25,481 nucleotides of DNA, taken from JAVEDQ01 sp035468175 (GTDB taxonomy: Bacteria > Actinomycetota > Actinomycetes > Frankiales > Frankiaceae). Where the stretch lies: positions 1 to 25,481 of the forward strand of contig DATITC010000127.1 in assembly GCA_035468175.1 (NCBI GenBank), given 5' to 3'. The position numbers were made by a program, and so were the translations under genes. This document shows positions 7,722 through 18,557 of the stretch, piece after piece (position 1 is the stretch's first letter; the number at the start of each line of letters is the position of its first letter). Under the pieces are notes generated by a model. It made no database searches, had not been told where the DNA came from, and saw nothing but the letters and a program-made list of their open reading frames with translations.

Positions 7722-8297
7722 TCAGGTCGCGCCGCGCGTGAACCCCTGCCACGAGCGCGACGGCGTCGGACCACGCTGCCCCTGGTAACGCGACCCGTAG
7801 ACGGCCGAGCCGTAGGGGCTCTCGGCCGGGGAGGTGAGCTGGAAAAAGGCGAGCTGGCCGATCTTCATGCCGGGCCACAGCTTGATCGGAAGGGTGGCGA
7901 CGTTGCCGAGCTCCAACGTGACGTGGCCGGAGAAACCGGGGTCGATGAAGCCGGCGGTCGAATGGGTCAGCAGGCCCAGCCGACCGAGCGAGCTCTTCCC
8001 CTCGAGCCGGGCCGCCACGTCGTTCGGAAGCGTCACCGCCTCGAGGGTCGCACCGAGCACGAACTCGCCGGGGTGCAGGACGAAGGCATCGTCGCCGGTG
8101 GTCTCGACCAGCTCGGTGAGGTCCTCCTGCTCCTGCGACGGGTCGATGAAGGCGTAGCGGTGATTCTGGAAAACCCGGAACCACCGGTCCAGCCGGACGT
8201 CGACGCTGCTGGGTTGGATGAGCTTCGGATCGAACGGGTCCAGGCGCACCCGCCCGTCGTCGATTTGGCGGGTGATGTCACGATCCGACAGGAGCAC
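7722..8297 (-). CDS. dcd: dCTP deaminase
   Basis: The 191-residue protein matches the usual length and is recognisable end to end. It begins M-L-L-S-D-R-D-I and has I-Q-P-S-S-V-D-V-R-L-D near residue 27. The active-site segments are K-S-S-L-G-R-L-G-L and H-S-T-A-G-F-I-D-P-G-F followed by H-V-T-L-E-L, which carry the conserved Arg and Glu. The enzyme deaminates dCTP in pyrimidine deoxynucleotide synthesis. Actinobacterial members often also hydrolyse dUTP directly to dUMP, but the sequence alone does not settle whether this one does. The start is a GTG with no strong Shine-Dalgarno. The gene is divergent from the tRNA-Gly gene, an arrangement also seen in mycobacteria. Confidence 0.95.
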   Translation of the reverse strand: MLLSDRDITRQIDDGRVRLDPFDPKLIQPSSVDVRLDRWFRVFQNHRYAFIDPSQEQEDLTELVETTGDDAFVLHPGEFVLGATLEAVTLPNDVAARLEGKSSLGRLGLLTHSTAGFIDPGFSGHVTLELGNVATLPIKLWPGMKIGQLAFFQLTSPAESPYGSAVYGSRYQGQRGPTPSRSWQGFTRGAT

Positions 8298-8347
8298 AGC
8301 CGCTATCCTGTCAAGCAGTCACGGCCTTCGGGGCACCGACACCGTGC

Positions 8348-8418
8348 GCGGGTGTAGTTCAGAGGCAGAACATCAGCTTCCCAAGCTGAGAACGCGAGTT
8401 CGATTCTCGTCACCCGCT
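8348..8418 (+). tRNA. tRNA-Gly (anticodon CCC)
   Basis: A complete cloverleaf is visible. The acceptor arms GCGGGTG (8348-8354) and CACCCGC (8411-8417) pair fully. The D-stem is GTTC/GAAC. The anticodon stem TCAGC/GCTGA carries the loop TTCCCAA, giving anticodon CCC. The T-arm GCGAG-TTCGATT-CTCGT follows. No CCA is encoded. It reads GGG codons, which are frequent in such a genome. Confidence 0.95.
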
Positions 8419-9023
8419 CAGTACCGCGTACCTCGCAGTTCCACAGTTGACCTGCTCAGTGCCGGTCGTCTTGGTTCCGGCGAGTATCCGCTGCGGACTG
8501 CTTGAGACCGCCTGGGACCCCCTAAGTTGCCTGAGTCGCCGGACGGTCGGCCGCTCCGGCTGCTAGGGATCGCCAGGCAGCCCAGCGCCGGTCATCGCAG
8601 AATCGCTAACGAAGACTGCCGACCGATCTCGGCTGATCCTCCGCGGCGCGTTCGTGTGCGACGCTCGCGGCCCTCGGGGAGGGTGACCGGCGTGGCGCCG
8701 GCTGGCACGGTCCTGACGTCCCTCGACAACTGACCTCCGGACGTTGCAGCGGCCGCTTGGGGAAAGTCGCTTACCCGCAGGAGGGGGACGCTGCGGCTCC
8801 TGCCTGCTGGCGGTGCTCGTACGCGACAAGGACCGGTGCTCAAAGCACGGCCCGGTGGCTCCGGTGCCCCCACTAGCTCGGGGCCGATCAGCACGGCGGG
8901 AGGGTCGGAGGTCCCTGGCGCCACGACAGCGCCAACTTCACAGTTGGCGCTGCGCGCGTTGGCCCCGGCCACCGGCCCCTAGCACCAACGCCCCGTTTCG
9001 GGTCCCGACCTAAGGAGTCGAAG
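8419..9023. other. Long intergenic stretch after the tRNA
   Basis: About 600 bases carry no convincing gene. Short open frames on both strands lack ribosome binding sites and recognisable sequence. The only clear structure is the perfect 11-bp palindrome at 8927-8952 in front of the membrane-protein gene. I see no integrase, attachment-site duplication of the tRNA end, or insertion sequence. Confidence 0.5.
8927..8952. promoter_or_regulatory. Perfect 11-bp palindrome upstream of the DUF7144-like gene
   Basis: CAGCGCCAACT (8927-8937) and AGTTGGCGCTG (8942-8952) are exact reverse complements around a four-base spacer. The centre lies about 85 bases before the ATG at 9024. It could be an operator for a dimeric regulator, or an RNA hairpin that ends upstream transcription or shapes the leader. 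No U-tract follows. Confidence 0.5.
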
Positions 9024-9482
9024 ATGGCCTACACCCCGGCTGCGGAGCAGTCCGTTTCCGTTCCGCGACAGCAGCAGCGTTACTCGGACGAGCCTGCCTC
9101 CACGGGCTGGACCGGCTGGGTGGCCTTCGGCGGATTCATGATGGTCCTCTCAGGCTTCTTCGGTCTGATCGAGGGCCTTGTCGCCCTCGCCAAGGACCAG
9201 TACTTCCTGGTGACTAAGAACGGCCTCCTGGTTGCCACCAGCTACACCGCGTGGGGTTGGACCCACCTGGCGGTCGGCGCCGTCGTGCTTGTGGCAGGCG
9301 TGGGCGTCCTGACCGGTCAGCTGTGGGCTCGGATCGTCGGCATCGCGCTCGCGTTCGTGAGTGCGATCGTCAACATCGCATTCCTGTCCGCCTATCCGGT
9401 CTGGTCGACGATGATCGTCGCGATCGACGTCGTCGTGATCTACGCGCTTGTGGTCCACGGTGCTGAGATGAAGAATCGGTGA
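9024..9482 (+). CDS. Four-helix membrane protein, DUF7144-like
   Basis: The 152-residue protein starts at ATG with GGAG eight bases upstream. After a 35-residue polar N-terminus (Gln/Ser-rich) come four hydrophobic helices at about 32-53, 70-100, 108-130 and 132-148. Characteristic stretches are G-W-T-G-W-V-A-F-G-G-F, W-G-W-T-H-L-A-V-G and Q-L-W-A-R-I-V-G. This pattern is familiar from a widespread actinobacterial integral membrane family of unknown function (DUF7144). Several such genes occur per genome, often near stress-related genes. It appears to be monocistronic. Confidence 0.8.
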   Translation: MAYTPAAEQSVSVPRQQQRYSDEPASTGWTGWVAFGGFMMVLSGFFGLIEGLVALAKDQYFLVTKNGLLVATSYTAWGWTHLAVGAVVLVAGVGVLTGQLWARIVGIALAFVSAIVNIAFLSAYPVWSTMIVAIDVVVIYALVVHGAEMKNR

Positions 9483-9794
9483 GCTGACCGTCGCACCGGG
9501 CGGCAGCTCCTGCCTCCAGGCCGATGCATCGTTCAGCCGGACGTCACGAGCGTCCGAGGGCACGGCGCCGGAGTGCGCCGCCGCCGCTGGGGACGAGCTC
9601 AACGAACTCCGCGCCGGCGCGGAACCCGAGGGCGAGGCGGACCCCCGCTGCCCGGAGAGCCGACCCTAAGAAAACCCCCCACACGGCCAGACCCCCGAAG
9701 TGGCCATCGCCTCGGTATCCCGCGCTGTATCCACGCAAGGGGTACGCCCGACGCCCACGAGGACGGCGTCCAGCACGGTCCGAGGGTCAGCAGC
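9483..9794. other. Intergenic stretch between convergent genes
   Basis: About 310 bases separate the membrane-protein gene from the end of the anti-sigma-type ATPase gene. Open frames on the minus strand (for example a TTG-started one ending at 9544) have no ribosome binding site and no recognisable family. An A-rich/C-rich run around 9667-9680 is the only departure from the general composition. I see no terminator hairpin. Confidence 0.4.
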
Positions 9795-10181
9795 TCAGAT
9801 CGTGAACCAGACCGTCTTGCCCGCCCCATGGGCGGTCCAGCCCCACGTCGTCGACAACGTTTCGACGATCCGCAACCCTCGACCGCAGTCTGACCCGTCC
9901 GCGACCGATTCCCGCAGCTCGGGGGTGCCCGGCGCGTGGTCCCGCACCGCGACCGCCACCTGGCCCTCCCTCGCGCTGATCCGCACGAGAATGGGCTGCC
10001 CGCTGCCGCGGATGGCGTTCGTGACGAGCTCGCTGACCAGCAGCCGCGCGACGTCGACGACGGCTTCCGGGCAGCTGCTTAGTGCGCCCCGGACCAGGGC
10101 GCGCGCTGCCTCGACGCTCGCCATGCTGGCCGGGAGTTCTTGCTCCGCCAGCACCGGCCAGGCCCCGGTCAATCGCCGCAC
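9795..10181 (-). CDS. RsbW/SpoIIAB-like ATP-binding regulator (HATPase_c_2)
   Basis: The 128-residue protein is a stand-alone GHKL ATPase domain of the anti-sigma kinase type. The N-box is visible as L-V-S-E-L-V-T-N-A-I-R, the G1 box as V-R-D-H-A-P-G and the G2 box as G-R-G-L-R-I-V-E followed by T-W-G-W and G-K-T-V-W-F. Proteins of this kind bind sigma factors or phosphorylate anti-anti-sigma (STAS) partners. Dozens occur in filamentous actinomycetes. No sigma factor or STAS gene is adjacent, so its partner is unknown. I use the GTG at 10181 because the segment before an internal ATG (10124) contains the conserved E-L-P-A-S strand. A good ribosome binding site is not evident. Confidence 0.82.
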   Translation of the reverse strand: MRRLTGAWPVLAEQELPASMASVEAARALVRGALSSCPEAVVDVARLLVSELVTNAIRGSGQPILVRISAREGQVAVAVRDHAPGTPELRESVADGSDCGRGLRIVETLSTTWGWTAHGAGKTVWFTI

Positions 10182-10364
10182 CGCGACGTCGAGCGGACCT
10201 GCTGGACCATCGAGCGAACCCCTCGTCGAACCGGAGACGGCTGGTCGGGCAAGGACTGGACTCGACGGTGCCGGGGCGCCACCGGCGCCTCGGCCGACTG
10301 GTACCCCGATCCGTCAACACCAGTCGACCCGCCACGCTCTGACCTGGAGAGAGCGCCCGGAGAG

Positions 10365-10973
10365 TCAGGCAGCCTCGGAGACGGGCGCGAGGTCGAGTGC
10401 CACGATGCCGGCCAGCAGCGCCGGCAGCGATGTCCCTCCCAGAGCGAGGAGGACCAGCTGAACACCAGCAGCGCGAACCCGGCCGGGGCGACGAGCCGAC
10501 CGTGCCCGCGGTCGGCCAGGCGACCGGAGATGGGCGCCATGCCCGGCCCCGCCAACCCGGCGAGGCCGAACAGCCCGATCGTGGCGGGTCCGTAGCCGTA
10601 GTGGGGGCCGGAGAGCAGGAACGCGAGTGCCGTCCACAGGGTGGTGAAGCAGGTCATGCCGACCGCACCCAGCACCATCCGCTGACGCAACACCGGCTCC
10701 TCGAGCACGAGCGAACCGACGGAGCGCAGCAGCGCGCCATACCGCAGGTCACCCGCGGTGGGCCGTACCCGTGGCAGCACCCGACGCAGGACCACGGCGA
10801 GCACGAACATCAGGACCGCAGCCGCGGCGAACACCAGCCGCCAGCCGCCGGCTTCGGCCAGGAAGCCACCGACGGTCCGTGCCGCGAGGATCCCCGATGT
10901 CGTGGAGCAGCGGCTGGGCGTAGTACAGGTTGGCGACACTCGCGCCCACCACCACGGCCAGCAGGAGGACCAG
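10365..10973 (-). pseudogene. Broken MFS transporter gene
   Basis: Three pieces of one major-facilitator protein follow each other in changing frames. Piece 1 (10973 to about 10895) reads L-V-L-L-L-A-V-V-V-G-A-S-V-A-N-L-Y-Y-A-Q-P-L-L-type residues of transmembrane segment 1, directly after an in-frame TAG at 10974-10976. Piece 2 (about 10897 to 10455, another frame) starts at G-I-L-A-A-R-T-V-G-G-F, normally found about 110 residues further on. The junction therefore marks an internal deletion around 10891-10897. Piece 3 (about 10460 to 10365) returns to the first frame with L-A-L-G-G-T-S-L-P-A-L-L and stops after D-L-A-P-V-S-E-A-A, well short of a full C-terminus. No working product is expected. 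The parent looks like a DHA1-type drug or sugar exporter. Confidence 0.8.
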
Positions 10974-11219
10974 CTATCGACTCAGATGCGTCGGGCTCTC
11001 GCTCCGGGTCGACAAGCCTGCTCCTCACGATCACGGATCTCGGCTGGACGGATCTCGGGCGGGACGCGGCACGGGGAAGCCGCACCGTGTTACAGGGACT
11101 GCAACGTCATCCGCAGCAGCAGTGCTTCCCGGCGAACCACGTCCCATCCGGGGATTCCGTGGCCCCCGAGTCGGGGTTGGTGACAGTCTGGGCGCTCGGA
11201 CCGTCACTCAGGGGATGCG

Positions 11220-12095
11220 ATGAGCTGGTTCCACACCCGACCCGTCGCTCCGGGGGTGTGGCTGGTGGCCGAGCCCGGGCACGTGAACTGCTGGCTGGTG
11301 GCGGGGACGGAGCGCGCCGTCCTGCTCGACACCGGGCTCGGCGTGGCACCGATCCGGCCGGTGGCGCAGGCGTTGACGCCGGTGCCGGTCGAGGCCGTCA
11401 ACAGCCATTACCACTTCGATCACACCGGTGGGAACGCCGAGTTCGACCGAGTGGCCATTCACGAACTCGGCGTTCCACTCCTTGCCGGCGGTGTGCCGCC
11501 CGCGGTCCGGTCCGGCTATTTGGACTACACCCGACGCCTGCTGGCCGCCGCGGAGACCTACCGCGATCTCGACCGCGACTACTTCCACCTGCTCTCCGCC
11601 GACAGCGACCCACGGCCGCTCCCCGACGGGTTCGTTCCGGACGGGTGGGATCCGCCACCGGGAATCGTCACCGATCAACTGGTCGACGGCGACGTGCTCG
11701 ACCTCGGTGGGCGGACCTTGACCGTGCTGCACACCCCCGGCCACAGTCCGGACTCGGTCTGCTTCCTCGACGACCGGGACGGGCTGCTGTTCGGTGGGGA
11801 CACGCTCAACACCGGTCCGATCTACGCGCAGATGCCGGACTCCGACGTCACCGCCTTCGCCCACTCCACCGCTCGGTTGGCCGAGCTGCACGCCGACATC
11901 CGCCTAGTGCTGATGTGCCACTTCGGCCGCGGCATCGTCGAGGCGCAGTTCGTGCGCGAGGTCGCGGATGCGTTCGACCAGCTGGTCAATGAGGACGTCC
12001 GGCTGCGGCCCGCCCGCGATTGCCTGTTGGACGAGGCTCGGGAGGCCGTTTTCCCGCAATGCTCGATCCTCGTCGCGCCAGAGGCACGCAGCTGA
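11220..12095 (+). CDS. Metallo-beta-lactamase-fold hydrolase
   Basis: The 291-residue protein has the full metal site of the MBL fold: S-H-Y-H-F-D-H-T-G-G-N (H-x-H-x-D-H, about residues 62-72), T-P-G-H-S (about 179), F-G-G-D-T-L and the late M-C-H-F-G-R histidine. No signal peptide is present, so it is cytoplasmic. The family covers glyoxalase II-like thioesterases, lactonases and other hydrolases, and the substrate cannot be read from the sequence. The start is ATG with a GGGG-containing leader close by. An insertion rich in Asp and Pro (about 115-150) between the first two metal motifs is longer than in minimal glyoxalase II proteins. Confidence 0.85.
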   Translation: MSWFHTRPVAPGVWLVAEPGHVNCWLVAGTERAVLLDTGLGVAPIRPVAQALTPVPVEAVNSHYHFDHTGGNAEFDRVAIHELGVPLLAGGVPPAVRSGYLDYTRRLLAAAETYRDLDRDYFHLLSADSDPRPLPDGFVPDGWDPPPGIVTDQLVDGDVLDLGGRTLTVLHTPGHSPDSVCFLDDRDGLLFGGDTLNTGPIYAQMPDSDVTAFAHSTARLAELHADIRLVLMCHFGRGIVEAQFVREVADAFDQLVNEDVRLRPARDCLLDEAREAVFPQCSILVAPEARS

Positions 12096-12131
12096 CATAC
12101 AGCCGGGACCGGCGTGGAGCCGTCCGCCGAC

Positions 12132-12329
12132 TCAGGGCACCCGGCGCACGGGGTAGGTCGGCCGCCAGCTGTACCGGCGCGGCTCCTCGGACAACGGCCA
12201 GTCCGCGTCGGCGGCTTTCTCGATGGGGTAGTCGAAGTGCACGTCCGGGTGGTCGTTGCGCAGGTGGTACTCGAGCACCGACTTGTACTCGAAGATCAGG
12301 GCACAGGACGGGCAGTGGTGGGTGCTCAC
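12132..12329 (-). CDS. Small C2H2 zinc-finger protein
   Basis: The 65-residue protein starts at GTG, five bases after GGAGG. It carries one zinc-finger-like motif, C-P-S-C at residues 6-9 followed by H-L-R-N-D-H (C-x2-C-x12-H-x4-H). A charged, Trp-containing tail (Y-S-W-R-P-T-Y-P-V-R) follows. Single-finger C2H2 proteins of this size occur in actinobacteria with unknown function. Nucleic-acid binding is plausible but not shown. The gene is convergent with the metallo-hydrolase gene and 36 bases from its end. Confidence 0.72.
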   Translation of the reverse strand: MSTHHCPSCALIFEYKSVLEYHLRNDHPDVHFDYPIEKAADADWPLSEEPRRYSWRPTYPVRRVP

Positions 12330-12457
12330 ATCGGCCTCCGGAGCCGGCCTGCTCGACCGGCGAACATATCGACGCAGTCAGAGGACACCCTCCGCGATCA
12401 GGGAGTCAAGTCCGGCGCGCGACCCGCAGGAAAACGCTGTGGCCCATCCAACTGACG

Positions 12458-13096
12458 TCATCGAACCGTGAGCCCGGCGTAGGCCATGGTCTGCAGCACC
12501 GCCCGGGTCGCCGCGTCATCCGGGAAGCGGGCGCTGTAGGGCGTCGAGTTCAACAGTCCGAACACCGCGTGGGCCCTGGTGCGCGCCTCGTCGACGGTGA
12601 GCCCCGGGTCGAGTCGGGTGAGCACGCCGACCCAGATCTCGACGTATTCCCGCTGCAGGCGCCGGACGGCGCGCGCCGCCGGCGCCGAGAGGTTCGGCAG
12701 GTCACGGCCCTGCACCGAGATCAGTTCCGGTTCGGTGAGGGCGAACTCGGTATGGAAGACCACCAGCCGACGGAGCGCCTCCTCGTCGTCGCCGGCGGCG
12801 GCGACCACCGAGCAACCACCCTCGAGTAGCCGCTCGCTCACACCGATCAGCAGTGCGGCCAGCACGGCGTCCTTGTTCGGGAAGTGCCGGTAAACCGCCG
12901 GCCCGCTGATCTCGACGGAAGCGCCGAGGTCCTCGATCGAAACCCCGTGGAACCCACGTTCGGCGAACAGCCGGGCCGCGGCGCGCAGCAGGCGTGCCCT
13001 CCGGTCCGCCTTCTGGCGGCTCCGCTCGGTCCGGGCCTCAGGCACCTCGGGCACTGCCGACACCTCGGGCACCTTGGACGGCGACACCTCGGGCAT
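12458..13096 (-). CDS. TetR-family repressor, BkaR-like, divergent from the acyl-CoA carboxylase operon
   Basis: The 212-residue protein has a typical TetR N-terminal helix-turn-helix (about residues 33-79): R-A-R-L-L-R-A-A-A-R-L-F-A-E-R-G-F, S-I-E-D-L-G-A-S-V, then G-P-A-V-Y-R-H-F-P-N-K-D. The C-terminal helical ligand domain is variable. The ATG at 13096 follows GGGGAGGGG. The first 22 residues are an unusual P-E-V-rich extension encoded by three copies of CACCTCGGGCA (13043, 13061, 13085 on the plus strand). Position and orientation match M. tuberculosis Rv2506 (BkaR), which represses a branched-chain keto-acid operon. The likely ligand would be an acyl-CoA from that pathway, but this is inferred from context only. 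Confidence 0.85.
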   Translation of the reverse strand: MPEVSPSKVPEVSAVPEVPEARTERSRQKADRRARLLRAAARLFAERGFHGVSIEDLGASVEISGPAVYRHFPNKDAVLAALLIGVSERLLEGGCSVVAAAGDDEEALRRLVVFHTEFALTEPELISVQGRDLPNLSAPAARAVRRLQREYVEIWVGVLTRLDPGLTVDEARTRAHAVFGLLNSTPYSARFPDDAATRAVLQTMAYAGLTVR

Positions 13097-13149
13097 GCGC
13101 CCCTCCCCGGCTGGACCGACCGCAGCGGCCGGACTAGTCTAAGCACATT

Positions 13150-13159
13150 CGGTTAACCG
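13150..13159. promoter_or_regulatory. Candidate TetR operator in the divergent promoter region
   Basis: CGGTTAACCG is a perfect 10-bp palindrome at 13150-13159 in the 83-base gap between the TetR gene and the carboxylase operon. A further TAAC at 13164-13167 forms an inverted pair with GTTA at 13152-13155. The surrounding 13133-13168 is the most A/T-rich part of the gap and probably contains both promoters. Assignment to this TetR protein is by position. Confidence 0.5.
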
Positions 13160-13179
13160 CTCCTAACTGGAAGGGCGGG

Positions 13180-14790
<1,611 letters not shown>

Positions 14791-14816
14791 GTGAGCGCAG
14801 TGATCACAGTGCTCAC
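14791..14816. promoter_or_regulatory. 26-bp imperfect palindrome between accD1 and accA1
   Basis: Starting on the base after the accD1 stop, 14791-14816 is symmetric at 22 of 26 positions. Its arms are GTGAGC/GCTCAC and its centre is GTGATCAC. It lies in the only sizeable gap of the operon (88 bases). It could be an intercistronic RNA hairpin that affects decay or relative expression of the subunits, or a regulator site. Confidence 0.5.
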
Positions 14817-14878
14817 AAGGCGTCGGCGTCTCCCGCGCTCGGGGCCACACCTCGCGCATACCCGAAGTGGGGGCTGAC

Positions 14879-16869
<1,991 letters not shown>

Positions 16870-16870
<1 letters not shown>

Positions 16871-18021
16871 TGCTCGACACGAGACTCACGCCGGAGCAGG
16901 AACAGCTCCGCAAGACCGTTGAGGAGTTCGCTCGGGAGGTGGTGGCGCCGGTCGCGGCGCACCACGACGCGACGAAGACCTTCCCTTACCAGGTTGTCGC
17001 CGGCATGGGCGAGATGGGGCTGTTCGGGCTGCCGGTCCCCGAGGAGTACGGCGGCATGGGGGGGGACTACTTCGCGCTCTGCCTCGCGCTCGAGGAGCTC
17101 GCCCGGGTCGATCAGAGCGTCGCCATCACGCTCGAGGCGGGCGTATCGCTCGGCGCGGTGCCGGTGTTCCGGTTTGGCAACGAGGCGCAGAAGTCGGAGT
17201 GGCTGCCGAGGTTGTGCACCGGAGAGATCCTCGGTGCGTTCGGACTCACGGAAGCTGGCGGCGGCAGCGACGCCGGCGCCACCCGGACCACGGCGAAGCT
17301 CGAGGACGAGCAGTGGGTGATCAACGGCAGCAAGGCGTTCATCACCAACTCGGGCACCGATCTCACCCGGCTGGTGACCGTCACCGCGGTCACCGGGACG
17401 ACCGGCTCTGGGAAGAAGGAGATCAGCTCGATCCTCGTCCCGGTACCCATCCAGGGGTTCACCGCCGAACCGCCCTACAACAAGGTCGGGTGGAACGCCT
17501 CCGACACCCATCCGCTGTCGTTCGACGACGTCCGGGTGCCGGCGGAGAACCTGCTCGGTGAGCGCGGCCGCGGCTACGCCGGATTCCTGCAGATCCTCGA
17601 CGAGGGACGCATCGCGATCAGCGCGCTCGCCGTGGGTGCGGCCCAGGGCTGCGTCGACGAGAGCGTGAAGTACGCCAAGGAACGCGAGGCGTTCGGGCGG
17701 CCGATCGGCCAGAACCAGGCCGTCGCGTTCAAGATCGCTCGGATGGAGGCGCGGACCTACGTCGCCCGCACGGCCTACTACGACGCTGCGGCGAAGATGC
17801 TGGCCGGCCTGCCGTTCAAGAAGGAGGCCGCGATCGCCAAGATGATCTCCAGTGAGGCAGCGATGGACAACGCCCGGGACGCGACCCAGATCCACGGCGG
17901 CTACGGGTTCATGAACGAGTACCCGGTGGCGCGGCAGTACCGGGACAGCAAGGTGCTGGAAATCGGCGAGGGCACCACCGAGGTGCAGCTCATGCTGATC
18001 GCCCGCACGCTCGGCCTGTGA
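16870..18021 (+). CDS. fadE19: Acyl-CoA dehydrogenase, FadE19-like
   Basis: The 383-residue FAD enzyme overlaps the accA1 stop by one base (TGATG), with GGGGAGAAGGAG as ribosome binding site. Family segments are P-V-P-E-E-Y-G-G-M-G-G, A-F-G-L-T-E-A-G-G-G-S-D, N-G-S-K-A-F-I-T-N-S-G, R-E-A-F-G-R-P-I and Q-I-H-G-G-Y-G-F. The residue at the usual catalytic-base position is Glu (E367 in I-G-E-G-T-T-E-V-Q). True isovaleryl-CoA dehydrogenases have a small residue there and use a Glu in an earlier helix. By eye that earlier position here is Gly (L-D-E-G-R-I). The substrate is therefore a short or branched acyl-CoA of this operon, not necessarily isovaleryl-CoA. Electrons go to ETF and then EtfD. It matches Rv2500c in position. 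Confidence 0.92.
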
Positions 18022-18557
18022 GCACGCCCTCCGGACCTCCGCGCGAGGACGGCCGGACGCCGATCGAACAGCGCGGTCTGTGGTTCGAGGACTTCGACGA
18101 GCACGCGGTCTACCTGCACCGACCCGGGCGCACGGTCACCGAGGCGGACAACGTCCTGTTCACCACGCTCACGATGAACACCCAGGCGTTGCACCTCGAC
18201 GCGGCGTGGAGCGCCACCACCGCCTTCGGGCAGCCGCTGGTCAACAGCATGTTCACGCTCTCCACGCTGGTCGGCCTGTCGGTGGCGCAGCTGACCCAGG
18301 GCACGATCGTCGCCAACCTGGGATTCTCGGAGGTGCGGTTCCCGAAGCCGGTGGTGGCCGGGGACACGCTTTACGCGGAGACGATCGTGCGCGGCAAGCG
18401 GGTGAGCGCCAGCCGGCCGGGCGAGGGCATCGTCGAGCTCGAGCACACCGCCCGCAACCAGAACGGGGATGTCGTCGCCGTCGCCGTTCGTTCGACACTC
18501 GTCCGGCTCCGCCCGGCTGATGAGGCCGGACTAGCCGCCGGACGATCCGCCGAATGA
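18018..18557 (+). CDS. MaoC-type (hotdog-fold) enoyl-CoA hydratase, Rv2499c-like
   Basis: The 179-residue protein starts at a GTG overlapping the fadE19 stop by four bases. It has one MaoC hotdog domain with the helix segment T-M-N-T-Q-A-L-H-L-D-A-A-W and A-F-G-Q-P-L-V-N-S-M-F. In ordinary R-hydratases the active site reads D-x-N-P-x-H. Here the aligned Asp is Asn (N54) while the His (H59) is kept, a pattern I associate with hydratases of branched dicarboxylyl-CoAs such as mesaconyl- or itaconyl-CoA. In M. tuberculosis the equivalent Rv2499c is placed in itaconate and leucine degradation, hydrating the product of the carboxylase. It is followed by the lyase gene with another four-base overlap. 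Confidence 0.85.
   Translation: MSTPSGPPREDGRTPIEQRGLWFEDFDEHAVYLHRPGRTVTEADNVLFTTLTMNTQALHLDAAWSATTAFGQPLVNSMFTLSTLVGLSVAQLTQGTIVANLGFSEVRFPKPVVAGDTLYAETIVRGKRVSASRPGEGIVELEHTARNQNGDVVAVAVRSTLVRLRPADEAGLAAGRSAE

Noticed and set aside
8592..8972. Minus-strand 126-codon frame in the gap after tRNA-Gly
   Set aside because: It has no ribosome binding site, no recognisable family and a composition typical of non-coding GC-rich sequence.
9544..9738. Small minus-strand frame with a hydrophobic stretch (G-L-A-V-W-G-V-F-L-G)
   Set aside because: The start would be a TTG without a ribosome binding site, and there is no homologue I recognise. It is too weak to list as a gene.
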